In this document: positions 1 through 6,139 of the stretch, one piece after another
Layout: each line of letters starts with the position of its first letter
Position numbering within the stretch: the first letter of the stretch is position 1
NCBI GenBank assembly: GCA_947630865.1
Contig: CANRJE010000058.1
Location: 1-9,122, forward strand
From: an uncultured Bacilli bacterium
GTDB taxonomy: Bacteria; Bacillota_I; Bacilli_A; RF39; UBA660
Reading direction: 5' to 3'
Length of the DNA stretch: 9,122 nucleotides
Position numbers and translations under genes: made by a program
Notes under the pieces: generated by a model
The model's input: only the letters and a program-made list of their open reading frames with translations
Told to the model about the DNA's origin: nothing
Databases searched by the model: none

Positions 1-563
1 GATGCCCCCCTTGGTTTATAAAAAACACCATCTTTAACATAGACACCATTTTGTTTATTTAAATCAGTTAAATTACTATTCCAAGTTTTATTATTCGCTT
101 CAGCTTGATATTTAAGATTATATTCTTCCCTCGCTTCTAACTCTGCATAATATTTCTGTAAAATTATAGAATCTTCTAGTCGTTCAGCTTCTTCTTCCTC
201 TTTTAACTTCAAAGCTTCCGTTTCTTCTATTCTAGAAACTAATTCTAAATTTGCTTCATTATAACAAGTTGCAAATGAAATCTTACCTTTAACAGTTAAA
301 ATATCTGTTTCATCAAGAAGTTTAAAAACTAAATTAATTAAAGTTGGAACACAAAAAATAACTACACAAGCCAAAATTCTATTAAAAACTATTTTAACAA
401 CATTTTCTTTATCATTAACAGTTACCATATTTTTATAAAAATCATAGATAACTTTTATAATAAGAATAATTGGTAAAGCAATTCTGATAATATTCAATAA
501 CATTTTTATTAAATATACTATTCTAACTCCTGTAGAACTTTCACAAAATAATATTTGAACCAT
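1..563 (-). CDS. Membrane protein of unknown function with coiled-coil tail, 3' end outside the window
   Basis: An open frame starts at ATG 563-561 and stays open to the window edge (187 codons, no stop). A GGTGAGG ribosome binding site lies 3 nt upstream, so the start is well supported. Residues about 14-43 and 57-82 form two hydrophobic segments separated by a short charged loop (VTVNDKENVVK). Residues about 110-155 are rich in Glu, Lys and Ala (a KEEEEAERLE stretch) and probably form a coiled coil. The end seen here (NGVYVKDGVFYKPRG) looks like the beginning of a further domain lying off the window. I do not recognise the family. The paired-helix N-terminus vaguely recalls small TrbC/VirB2-like membrane subunits, but this is only an impression. 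The visible C-terminus is encoded by a run of six G (plus-strand C at 5-10), unusual in this AT-rich DNA. Confidence 0.8.
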   Translation of the reverse strand, partial: MVQILFCESSTGVRIVYLIKMLLNIIRIALPIILIIKVIYDFYKNMVTVNDKENVVKIVFNRILACVVIFCVPTLINLVFKLLDETDILTVKGKISFATCYNEANLELVSRIEETEALKLKEEEEAERLEDSIILQKYYAELEAREEYNLKYQAEANNKTWNSNLTDLNKQNGVYVKDGVFYKPRGA

Positions 564-579
564 ATACCTCACCAAGAAA

Positions 580-608
580 ATTGTAACATATGATATTTAT
601 TTTGTAAA
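580..608 (-). promoter_or_regulatory. Promoter of the leftmost membrane-protein gene
   Basis: Read on the minus strand, TTTACA (608-603) and TACAAT (585-580) are separated by exactly 17 nt, and the -10 box is preceded by TG plus one base (extended -10). The ATG follows 16 nt after the -10 box, so the leader is very short and holds little more than the ribosome binding site. No equally convincing promoter was found for the divergent clpP in the same intergenic space. Confidence 0.6.
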
Positions 609-722
609 TCTTAGAAAATATAGTTTTTTTATATAATTAATAATAAAGATTTCTATATCTTTTTATCAATAGTTATTTTAATATTTAAGTATATTTTCAA
701 GTAACCTACATAAATTAACTAT

Positions 723-729
723 GGGTGAT
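723..729 (+). promoter_or_regulatory. Ribosome binding site that sets the clpP start
   Basis: GGGTGAT lies 3 nt before the ATG at 733. An earlier in-frame ATG at 721 would consume this site and has no site of its own. The MSLVPVIVDK beginning produced by the later ATG matches the usual ClpP N-terminus (MNLIPTVIEQ-like), so 733 is preferred. Confidence 0.8.
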
Positions 730-732
730 AAA

Positions 733-1314
733 ATGAGTTTAGTTCCAGTAATAGTTGATAAAGAAACAAATGGTGAAAGAAGTTATGATATTTTTTCAAG
801 ACTTTTAAAAGATAGAATTATTTTATTAAGTGGTGAAATTGACGATAATTTATCAAATATAATTGTTTCAGAACTTTTATATTTAGATTCTATTAATCAC
901 GATGATATTAGTTTATATATTAATTCACCAGGTGGTTCAATAACTGCAGGTATGGCTATTATGGATACAATGAACTATATAAAAAGTGATGTTTCTACAA
1001 TCTGTCTTGGTATGGCAGCATCTATGGGAGCTTTCCTACTTTCTTGTGGAAAAAAAGGTAAACGTTATATCTTACCTCATGCTGAAGTTATGATTCATCA
1101 ACCTCTAGGAGGAGTTCAAGGTCAAGCAACAGAAATAAAAATAGTAGCTGAAAGAATTTTAAAATTAAAAGAGAAATTAAATACAATTCTCTCTAAAAAT
1201 ACTGGTAAACCTTTAAAAGAAATCACCAAAGACACAGAAAGAGATTATTTCTTAGATAGTAAAGAAGCTTTAGATTATGGTATAGTTGATAAAATTTTAG
1301 AAGAACGAACTTAG
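733..1314 (+). CDS. clpP: ATP-dependent Clp protease proteolytic subunit ClpP
   Basis: This is the serine peptidase that forms a tetradecameric chamber and degrades unfolded proteins fed by ClpX or ClpC-type ATPases in the cytoplasm. Numbered from the 733 start (193 residues, the normal family length), the catalytic triad is visible: Ser97 in GMAASMGAF, His122 in MIHQPLGG and Asp171 in ERDYFL. The N-terminal GERSYDIFSRLLKDRII block and the INSPGGS glycine-rich loop (about 64-69) are also typical. The upstream ATG at 721 would add four residues (MGDK), but the ribosome binding site argues against it. The gene stands alone between a divergent and a convergent neighbour and ends in its own terminator. 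In related Firmicutes clpP often lies close to whiA, as it does here about 2 kb away on the other strand. I saw no CtsR-type or CIRCE operator upstream. Confidence 0.97.
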   Translation: MSLVPVIVDKETNGERSYDIFSRLLKDRIILLSGEIDDNLSNIIVSELLYLDSINHDDISLYINSPGGSITAGMAIMDTMNYIKSDVSTICLGMAASMGAFLLSCGKKGKRYILPHAEVMIHQPLGGVQGQATEIKIVAERILKLKEKLNTILSKNTGKPLKEITKDTERDYFLDSKEALDYGIVDKILEERT

Positions 1315-1325
1315 TTCTTTTTTTT
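1301..1325 (+). terminator. Intrinsic terminator of clpP
   Basis: AAGAAC (1301-1306) and GTTCTT (1314-1319) form a 6-bp stem with a 7-nt loop, running into a T tract to 1325. The clpP stop codon (1312-1314) lies in the loop and stem edge. The T run reaches the stop codon of the convergent gene. Confidence 0.6.
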
Positions 1326-2523
1326 AACGATTAATTCCCTTAGTATATCTTTTATTTCTAATATCACTTAAAATACCATCATTAAATAACTTTTGAGTCT
1401 CTTCTTGATTTAATATTTTAATATCTGAAAAATTATATAAAACATAATAATTTCCATACATAATATCATTTAAAATTACTAAAATACTAAAACCCGTTAT
1501 CGAATTATTATCTTTAACTACTTCATTATAAAAACAAGTTATTCGAGTACTAAATTTATATCTATCAATAAGTTCTGTTAAATAAGCCATTTCATCAATT
1601 AATCCTAAATTTTGTTGTTTTATTTTATAAATAGCTAAATCAATATATCTTATAGCATCTTTTATCTCATTAGGTAACTTACAGTCACATTCCATTTTAT
1701 TAGCAGGTAGAAATCCTTCATAATAATTTATTTTTTGTTCTTGATAATAAAATTTTAAAATTGTTCTAAATCTATTCTTAGTATTTTCATTTTTATTATA
1801 ACAAGTAATTCCTTTTAAATCTCTTTCTAATTTAACATTCAATAAATCATTTTTAAATACTGTTTCAATAGGCTCTACTTTAATTAAAAATTCTTCATAT
1901 CTAAAAGCTATTAATGTATGAACTCCATATTCTCCAATTAATTCGTAATTAAAACCTAATTTTCTTAGATAATAAGCAAGAATAACTATTATTTCATAAC
2001 AAACTACTTCTTTATCAAAAGTTATATCTTTAACATAATTTATATCTTGATGCATTAAAACATTTTCTTTTTCATTTAAAAAATATTTAGAATCATAATT
2101 AAATCTTTTACAAACTTCAAGATATATTAAAAAGAATTTATGAAAAGGTGTACTACCTTTTTCCATTACTAAATCTAATTCTTGTTCTATATATTCATTA
2201 ATTTTATATTGAGACATTAATGGATCTTTCGTCTCTTTAAATGTTTCAATAGCTTCAGAGTCAACAATTTGCATTTTTTTAAGTTCATAAAGTCTTCTAT
2301 TTTCTTCATCAGAATTAGGTGTTTTATTATTATCACTATAATATTTTAATAAAGCATAAATAAATTCAGGGATTGGGATATTTTTATAAGTAATTCCTAA
2401 TAATGTCATTTCGTATTCTCGTTCTTCTAAGTTTAAAAACTCCAAAAACCACTTAATAGGAATTTCTCTTATCTTTCCTTCAATATCTATTTGATATATT
2501 TCTGAATTTTTAATATTTGCCAT
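1324..2523 (-). CDS. Uncharacterised protein with a possible transglutaminase-like Cys-His core
   Basis: This is a 399-residue soluble protein with no signal peptide and no membrane segment. Its start is supported by a GGTGA ribosome binding site 6 nt upstream. I do not recognise the whole protein. Residues about 171-218 resemble the core of transglutaminase-like cysteine enzymes: Cys175 opens a helix (VVCYEIIVILAYYLRKLGF), followed by a strand ending at His202 (YGVHTLIAF) and then FLIKVEP, where Glu217 sits in the place usually held by the third residue, Asp. Regions 1-130 and 280-399 are charged and helix- or strand-rich without recognisable motifs. The Glu-for-Asp change and the lack of a typical aromatic environment leave activity uncertain; it could be a non-catalytic relative. 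It is a single gene convergent with clpP and divergent from the CarD-like pair. The gene call itself is secure; the fold is a suggestion. Confidence 0.85.
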   Translation of the reverse strand: MANIKNSEIYQIDIEGKIREIPIKWFLEFLNLEEREYEMTLLGITYKNIPIPEFIYALLKYYSDNNKTPNSDEENRRLYELKKMQIVDSEAIETFKETKDPLMSQYKINEYIEQELDLVMEKGSTPFHKFFLIYLEVCKRFNYDSKYFLNEKENVLMHQDINYVKDITFDKEVVCYEIIVILAYYLRKLGFNYELIGEYGVHTLIAFRYEEFLIKVEPIETVFKNDLLNVKLERDLKGITCYNKNENTKNRFRTILKFYYQEQKINYYEGFLPANKMECDCKLPNEIKDAIRYIDLAIYKIKQQNLGLIDEMAYLTELIDRYKFSTRITCFYNEVVKDNNSITGFSILVILNDIMYGNYYVLYNFSDIKILNQEETQKLFNDGILSDIRNKRYTKGINR

Positions 2524-2542
2524 AATAATTCACCAGTTTTTT

Positions 2543-2571
2543 ATATTATCATATACTTATCATTTTTTAAA
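2543..2571 (-). promoter_or_regulatory. Possible promoter of the 399-residue protein gene
   Basis: On the minus strand TTTAAA (2571-2566) and TAATAT (2548-2543) are 17 nt apart, about 20 nt before the start codon. The whole intergenic stretch is AT-rich, so chance matches are likely and this call is weak. Confidence 0.35.
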
Positions 2572-2590
2572 CTTTTTTCTTATTTTTTCC

Positions 2591-2619
2591 TTACATTTTT
2601 AAAGAAAAAGTGTTATAAT
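2591..2619 (+). promoter_or_regulatory. Promoter of the carD-like / alpha-CTD-like pair
   Basis: A perfect TATAAT (2614-2619) is preceded by TG plus one base (2611-2613), making an extended -10. TTACAT (2591-2596) is a weak -35 box with a 17-nt spacer. The predicted start near 2626 gives a leader of about 45 nt before the ATG at 2671. Confidence 0.65.
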
Positions 2620-2657
2620 AACTATTAATTAAAGGGCTAGATGTCTAAAATAATTTT

Positions 2658-2663
2658 AGGAGG
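2658..2663 (+). promoter_or_regulatory. Ribosome binding site that sets the carD-like start
   Basis: A consensus AGGAGG lies 7 nt before the ATG at 2671. An in-frame ATG at 2641 would add ten residues (MSKIILGGFK) encoded across this very site and has no comparable site upstream, so it is rejected as the start. Confidence 0.85.
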
Positions 2664-2670
2664 TTTCAAG

Positions 2671-3162
2671 ATGTATAAAATTGGCGACTATGTTATCTAC
2701 TTAAAAGATGTTTGCAAAATTGCTGATATTAAAAAGCATTATTTAAACGATATAGATTATTATATTTTAGTTCCTATTAATGATAACTCTTTAAAACTAA
2801 ATATTCCTGTTACTAATACTTCTATAAGAGGTTTATTAAAAAAAGATGAAGTAAATGCTATTATTGATAATATTATTAATGTTAAAGTATTAGAAACTGA
2901 TGAAAAAAATATTGAAGCAGAATATAAAAAATTACTTCAAAGTGGAAATCATGAAGATTTAATTAAACTAATTAAAACAACTTATTTAAGAAATAAAGAA
3001 AGAATAGATAAGAAAAGAAAAATAAGTGATATAGATAGAAATTATTTTGATATGGCCGAAAAATATTTATATACTGAATTTTCAGTAGTTTTAGATATGA
3101 GTTTTGATGAAACTAAAGAATATATAATAAACAAGATGACTGAGGTTCAAGCTAATGAGTAA
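2671..3162 (+). CDS. CarD-family RNA polymerase-binding transcription regulator
   Basis: CarD-family proteins bind the beta subunit of RNA polymerase through an N-terminal Tudor-like domain and influence open-complex stability at promoters. In this 163-residue protein, residues 1-65 show the pattern of that domain: YKIGDYVIYLKDVCKIADI, then YYILVPI, then LNIPVTNTSIRGLLKKDEV. Residues about 75-155 are helical (RNKERIDKKRKISDIDRNYFDMAEKYLYTEF...), like the C-terminal helical domain of CarD/CdnL. Length fits the family. The stop codon overlaps the next gene by 8 nt, so the two are probably translated together. The substrate is presumably the cell's own polymerase; which promoters respond cannot be read from the sequence. 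Confidence 0.85.
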   Translation: MYKIGDYVIYLKDVCKIADIKKHYLNDIDYYILVPINDNSLKLNIPVTNTSIRGLLKKDEVNAIIDNIINVKVLETDEKNIEAEYKKLLQSGNHEDLIKLIKTTYLRNKERIDKKRKISDIDRNYFDMAEKYLYTEFSVVLDMSFDETKEYIINKMTEVQANE

Positions 3163-3373
3163 TGGATATTTAGAAAACGATATTCTGGATTTAAAATTAA
3201 ACAAAAATATCGTTCAAATATTAAAAAATAATTCTATTTGTAAAATCAAAGATTTGTGGGTTAAAAAACGTTCTAATTTAAAAGAAATAGGTCTTTCAGA
3301 TAGTCAAATTAAAGAAATTATCATTAAGTTAGAATTAATTGGTTTAGATTTAAATAAAAAAAGAAATAAATAA
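3155..3373 (+). CDS. Small stand-alone alpha-CTD-like helix-hairpin-helix protein
   Basis: A 72-residue protein whose ATG overlaps the end of the carD-like gene by 8 nt; a GAGGT site (3142-3146) lies 8 nt upstream, supporting real translation. Residues 10-67 line up by eye, with one single-residue gap, with the C-terminal domain of bacterial RNA polymerase alpha: ILDLKLNKNIVQILKNNSI parallels the IEELDLSVRxxNCLKRAGI region, then IKDL, NLKEIGLS, and IIIKLELIGLDL parallels the closing helix (EKLAELGLGL). The DNA-contacting residues known from E. coli alpha are not kept: the Arg265 position is Asn18 and the Lys298 region reads SDS. It therefore may bind protein rather than UP-element DNA. It could instead be a generic helix-hairpin-helix protein. 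The pairing with a polymerase-binding CarD protein favours a transcription role. It ends in a strong terminator. Confidence 0.75.
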   Translation: MSNGYLENDILDLKLNKNIVQILKNNSICKIKDLWVKKRSNLKEIGLSDSQIKEIIIKLELIGLDLNKKRNK

Positions 3374-3410
3374 AAAGTAAATAAATTTATAATTATCTTA
3401 TTTACTTTTT
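3372..3410. terminator. Bidirectional intrinsic terminator between the carD-like pair and whiA
   Basis: AAAAAGTAAATAA (3372-3384) and its exact reverse complement (3398-3410) form a 13-bp stem with a 13-nt loop. T runs on both strands make it work either way. The stop codon of the alpha-CTD-like gene (3371-3373) touches one arm and the whiA stop (3400-3398) lies in the other. Confidence 0.85.
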
Positions 3411-4336
3411 TCATTTTCTCTAATTCTATTTGCTATTTCTTTTAACTTACGAAAACGATGATTAAGTCCTGATTTAGTAATTTCTTTTCCTGTTTCAAAT
3501 GTCATAATTTCACTTAACTCTTGAAGACTTGATTCAGGATATTTAAGTCGATAATTTGCAAGTTCTTCTAATTTAGAATCAAGAGCATCAAGTGATAATT
3601 TTTTCTTAATTAAATTAATATCTTCTATTTGTCTATTAGAAGTTGTTAAACTTTTTTCAAAGTTAGCTTGTTCACAATTATTAAGTCGATTAGTCATATT
3701 TTTATGGTCTCTATAAATTCTTATATCTTCATAATACATAACAGCAAGACTAGCTCCTATTATTCTTAAAAAGTCTCCTATTTTTTCAGCTTCTTTAATA
3801 TAAACCATATATCCTTTATCTCTTGCAATAACTTTACTATTTAAATAAAACTCATTCAATAGGTTTGAAACAAAGTTAGCTTCTTCAAGATAATCAATTG
3901 AAAACTCTAAATGATACATTGATGTTTTAGGATCATTAACACTACCACACATTAAGAAAATTCCCTTTAAATAAGCACGTTTTTCATCAGTTGATGAGAC
4001 AATATAAGGTGCAACTTTATCTTTATAATGATTATCTTCACTTATAACACCTAAATCTTTTAAAATAATATCTAATTTATCACTAATTAAGACTGTATAT
4101 AATCTATTTTTATTATTTTTTAAATTCTTAGTATCTATTTTTATATTAATATTATAAAGTTCTTTAAATAAATTGTATAAATGTTTACATACTGTTGAAT
4201 TTTCCGTTACTATTTCAAGAATATTATCTTCCTTTTGATATGAATTACGAATAATAGCAGATAATTCAGCTAAATTAGCATTTTTGTTACTATAAAGATT
4301 ACTTATTTCATTTTTTACTCTTGTTGAAAAAGACAT
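3398..4336 (-). CDS. whiA: DNA-binding protein WhiA
   Basis: WhiA is a conserved Gram-positive DNA-binding protein linked to cell division and chromosome segregation in Bacillus and to sporulation control in Streptomyces. At 312 residues it has the usual length. The N-terminal half is the degenerate LAGLIDADG homing-endonuclease fold, with AYLKGIFLMCGSVNDP (121-136) and YHLEF (141-145). The RLNNCEQANFEK block (217-228) is diagnostic. The C-terminal helix-turn-helix (about 255-305) contains YPESSLQELSEIM and ITKSGLNHRFRKLKEIA. It is the last gene of the lgt-trxB-whiA operon: only 2 nt separate it from the trxB stop, and its AAGGAG ribosome binding site lies inside the end of trxB. The usual partners rapZ and yvcK are absent here. 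Confidence 0.97.
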   Translation of the reverse strand: MSFSTRVKNEISNLYSNKNANLAELSAIIRNSYQKEDNILEIVTENSTVCKHLYNLFKELYNINIKIDTKNLKNNKNRLYTVLISDKLDIILKDLGVISEDNHYKDKVAPYIVSSTDEKRAYLKGIFLMCGSVNDPKTSMYHLEFSIDYLEEANFVSNLLNEFYLNSKVIARDKGYMVYIKEAEKIGDFLRIIGASLAVMYYEDIRIYRDHKNMTNRLNNCEQANFEKSLTTSNRQIEDINLIKKKLSLDALDSKLEELANYRLKYPESSLQELSEIMTFETGKEITKSGLNHRFRKLKEIANRIRENEKSK

Positions 4337-4338
4337 AT

Positions 4339-5244
4339 TTACTCCTTATTTAACCTTTTAATTATATCCATAGCTGCTTCCATACCTTCACTTGCTGCAT
4401 TTACTAATTGATAATATTTTTTGGTAATAACATCTCCAATAGCATATATAGAATCGATTGATGTTTCAAAATTTTCTCTAACTTTTAAATATTTACCATC
4501 TAATTCAAAATCTAAGTTACTAAATATATTTGGTGTACTTCCAATATAAACAAAGATTCCTGAAACTTCTAATTCTTGTTCTTCCTTTTCATCTTTAACA
4601 ATGATTGATGACAATTTAGAATTTTTAGATTTTAATGCTGTAGTTAAAGAATTATATAAAACTAAAACATTACCTTTTTTCTTTAATTTATCTAAGATAT
4701 CTGTTTCTGTTTTAAACTCGTTATATTTGTTAACAATTATTACTTTATGACAAATATTACTTAGATATAAGGCCTCATTTAAAGCAGCTTCTCCTGCTCC
4801 TATTACAGCAACGTCTTTATCTTTAAAGAAACCTCCATCACATAAAGCACAATAACTTACTCCCTTGCCAATTAAATCATCTTCAAGAGGTAACCCTAAT
4901 TTTCTTGCTTCTTTACCTGTTGCTAATATAAGATATTTACATTCTAATTTTTTATCTTTTAAATAAACGACATTTTTAGTTTCTTGGTGCTCAATTTTTA
5001 TAACCGTATCATTTAAAATTGGAACTTCTAAAGATTTAATTTGAGAATACAAGTTAGAAGCTAAATCTGGTCCACTAATGCTAGAAAAACCTGGATAATT
5101 ATGAATTTCACTTATTTTATTTAAAGTTCCTCCCATACTAGATTTTTCAATTAGTAAAATGTTTTTATTAGCATTTTTTAAATAAATACTAGCTGTAATT
5201 CCAGCTATTCCACCACCTATTATAATACAATCATAGTTATTCAT
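4339..5244 (-). CDS. trxB: Thioredoxin-reductase-like flavoprotein with altered NAD(P)H site
   Basis: This is a class II (low molecular weight) thioredoxin-reductase family protein that would pass electrons through FAD and a disulfide to thioredoxin in the cytoplasm. It has 301 residues, near the usual length. Visible motifs are the FAD-binding GGGIAG (10-15), the LATG strand (107-110), the redox pair CALC (Cys132, Cys135) followed by Asp136, and the second FAD motif IYAIGD (266-271). The pyridine-nucleotide site is unusual: the expected GGGDSA is GAGEAA (149-154), and the HRRxxFRA block that holds the NADPH 2'-phosphate reads NKYNEFKT (172-179). The Arg of the late RQ motif is Tyr278 (YYQLV). 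NADH, ferredoxin or another donor is therefore possible. The start overlaps lgt by 4 nt (ATGA); an AAAGGA site lies 9 nt upstream. Confidence 0.88.
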   Translation of the reverse strand: MNNYDCIIIGGGIAGITASIYLKNANKNILLIEKSSMGGTLNKISEIHNYPGFSSISGPDLASNLYSQIKSLEVPILNDTVIKIEHQETKNVVYLKDKKLECKYLILATGKEARKLGLPLEDDLIGKGVSYCALCDGGFFKDKDVAVIGAGEAALNEALYLSNICHKVIIVNKYNEFKTETDILDKLKKKGNVLVLYNSLTTALKSKNSKLSSIIVKDEKEEQELEVSGIFVYIGSTPNIFSNLDFELDGKYLKVRENFETSIDSIYAIGDVITKKYYQLVNAASEGMEAAMDIIKRLNKE

Positions 5245-6053
5245 TTATTTTTTTCCTTTCTTTTTTTATTATTATAAGTATCTCCAAATTTTAATGAAAT
5301 AACAAATATAACAATTGCTAGCAAAAATAAGACTATTGAGATTACTTGAGCCATTTTTAAACTTCCAAGCATCAAGCTATCGGTTCGCATAGATTCAACA
5401 AAGAAACGAACAATTGCATACCAAGCTAAATATATCGCAAGTAGTGTTCCTGTTTTAACTTTTTTTATTTTTCTAACAATTAAAAGAATAATTAAGCCAA
5501 CTAAATTTAAAATTGATTCATAAAAGAATGTTGGGTGATAAACTACACCATCAATTATCATACCATTTATAATGAAATTAGGAATATGAATGCTCTTTAA
5601 AAAGGCAACTGTTGTTACTCCTCCATGAGCTTCACTATTGAAAAAATTTCCCCATCTTCCAATAATTTGTCCAATAATAAGACCTAAAGTTAAAACATCT
5701 AAATATTTTAAAATTTCAAGCCATTTCTTTTCGTGTTTAAGACTATAAATAATAATAGTTAAAACCCCTGCAATAATACCACCATGAATTGCTAAACCAC
5801 CATTCCAAACTTTAATTATTTCTGTAGGATTAAGTAAATAATAGTCAAGATTAAAAAGGACATAATAAAGTCTTGCTCCTAAAAAACCAAAGATAATAAC
5901 ATAAAAAATCATATCTAAAAAGAATTTAGTATCCATCTTTAATCTTTTAAGTTCCAAATAAGCAACTACTCCACCTAGAACAATACCAGTTAAAATTGCA
6001 AGTGAATACCAATAAATTTCTACAAATCCTAAATCAATTGCAACTCTATTCAT
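5241..6053 (-). CDS. lgt: Prolipoprotein diacylglyceryl transferase Lgt
   Basis: Lgt is a membrane enzyme that transfers diacylglycerol from phosphatidylglycerol to the lipobox Cys of prelipoproteins, the first step of lipoprotein maturation. The 270-residue protein has about seven hydrophobic segments. Key family blocks are visible: WNGGLAIHGG (83-92, with the conserved HGG), the signature GRWGNFFNSEAHGG (132-145), HPTFFYES (173-180) and VRFFVESMRTD (215-225). The C-terminus ends in a Lys-rich cytoplasmic tail (NNKKRKEKNK). An AGAGGTGAC ribosome binding site precedes the start. It is the first gene of the operon with trxB and whiA. The neighbouring LamG surface protein has no lipobox, so it is not an obvious substrate. 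Confidence 0.97.
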   Translation of the reverse strand: MNRVAIDLGFVEIYWYSLAILTGIVLGGVVAYLELKRLKMDTKFFLDMIFYVIIFGFLGARLYYVLFNLDYYLLNPTEIIKVWNGGLAIHGGIIAGVLTIIIYSLKHEKKWLEILKYLDVLTLGLIIGQIIGRWGNFFNSEAHGGVTTVAFLKSIHIPNFIINGMIIDGVVYHPTFFYESILNLVGLIILLIVRKIKKVKTGTLLAIYLAWYAIVRFFVESMRTDSLMLGSLKMAQVISIVLFLLAIVIFVISLKFGDTYNNKKRKEKNK

Positions 6054-6069
6054 AAGTCACCTCTTAATC

Positions 6070-6078
6070 AGTATAGCA
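6070..6078 (-). promoter_or_regulatory. Extended -10 promoter of the lgt-trxB-whiA operon
   Basis: On the minus strand TGCTATACT is a good extended -10. The hexamer 17 nt upstream (TAGATT) is a poor -35. The predicted transcription start (near 6063) nearly coincides with the lgt ribosome binding site (6064-6056), so the leader would be only about 10 nt. Confidence 0.5.
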
Positions 6079-6098
6079 TTATTAAAGGTAAAAATCTA

Positions 6099-6135
6099 TA
6101 AGAAAACTAGTAACTTTTGTTGAAATTACTAGTTT
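6099..6135 (-). terminator. Intrinsic terminator of the LamG surface-protein gene
   Basis: AAACTAGTAA (6135-6126 read on the minus strand) and TTACTAGTTT (6113-6104) make a perfect 10-bp stem with a 12-nt loop, followed by TCTTA. It begins 4 nt after the TGA stop and separates this gene from the lgt promoter just downstream. Confidence 0.75.
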
Positions 6136-6139
6136 CTAA

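Noticed and set aside
721..732. Upstream ATG for clpP
   Set aside because: It would use the ribosome binding site as coding sequence and add MGDK before the conserved ClpP N-terminus.
564..732. CtsR or CIRCE heat-shock operators before clpP
   Set aside because: No GGTCAAA-type direct repeat and no CIRCE-like inverted repeat was found; only AT-rich sequence without a convincing plus-strand promoter.
2641..2670. Upstream ATG for the CarD-like gene
   Set aside because: The AGGAGG lies inside this extension and is correctly spaced for the ATG at 2671.
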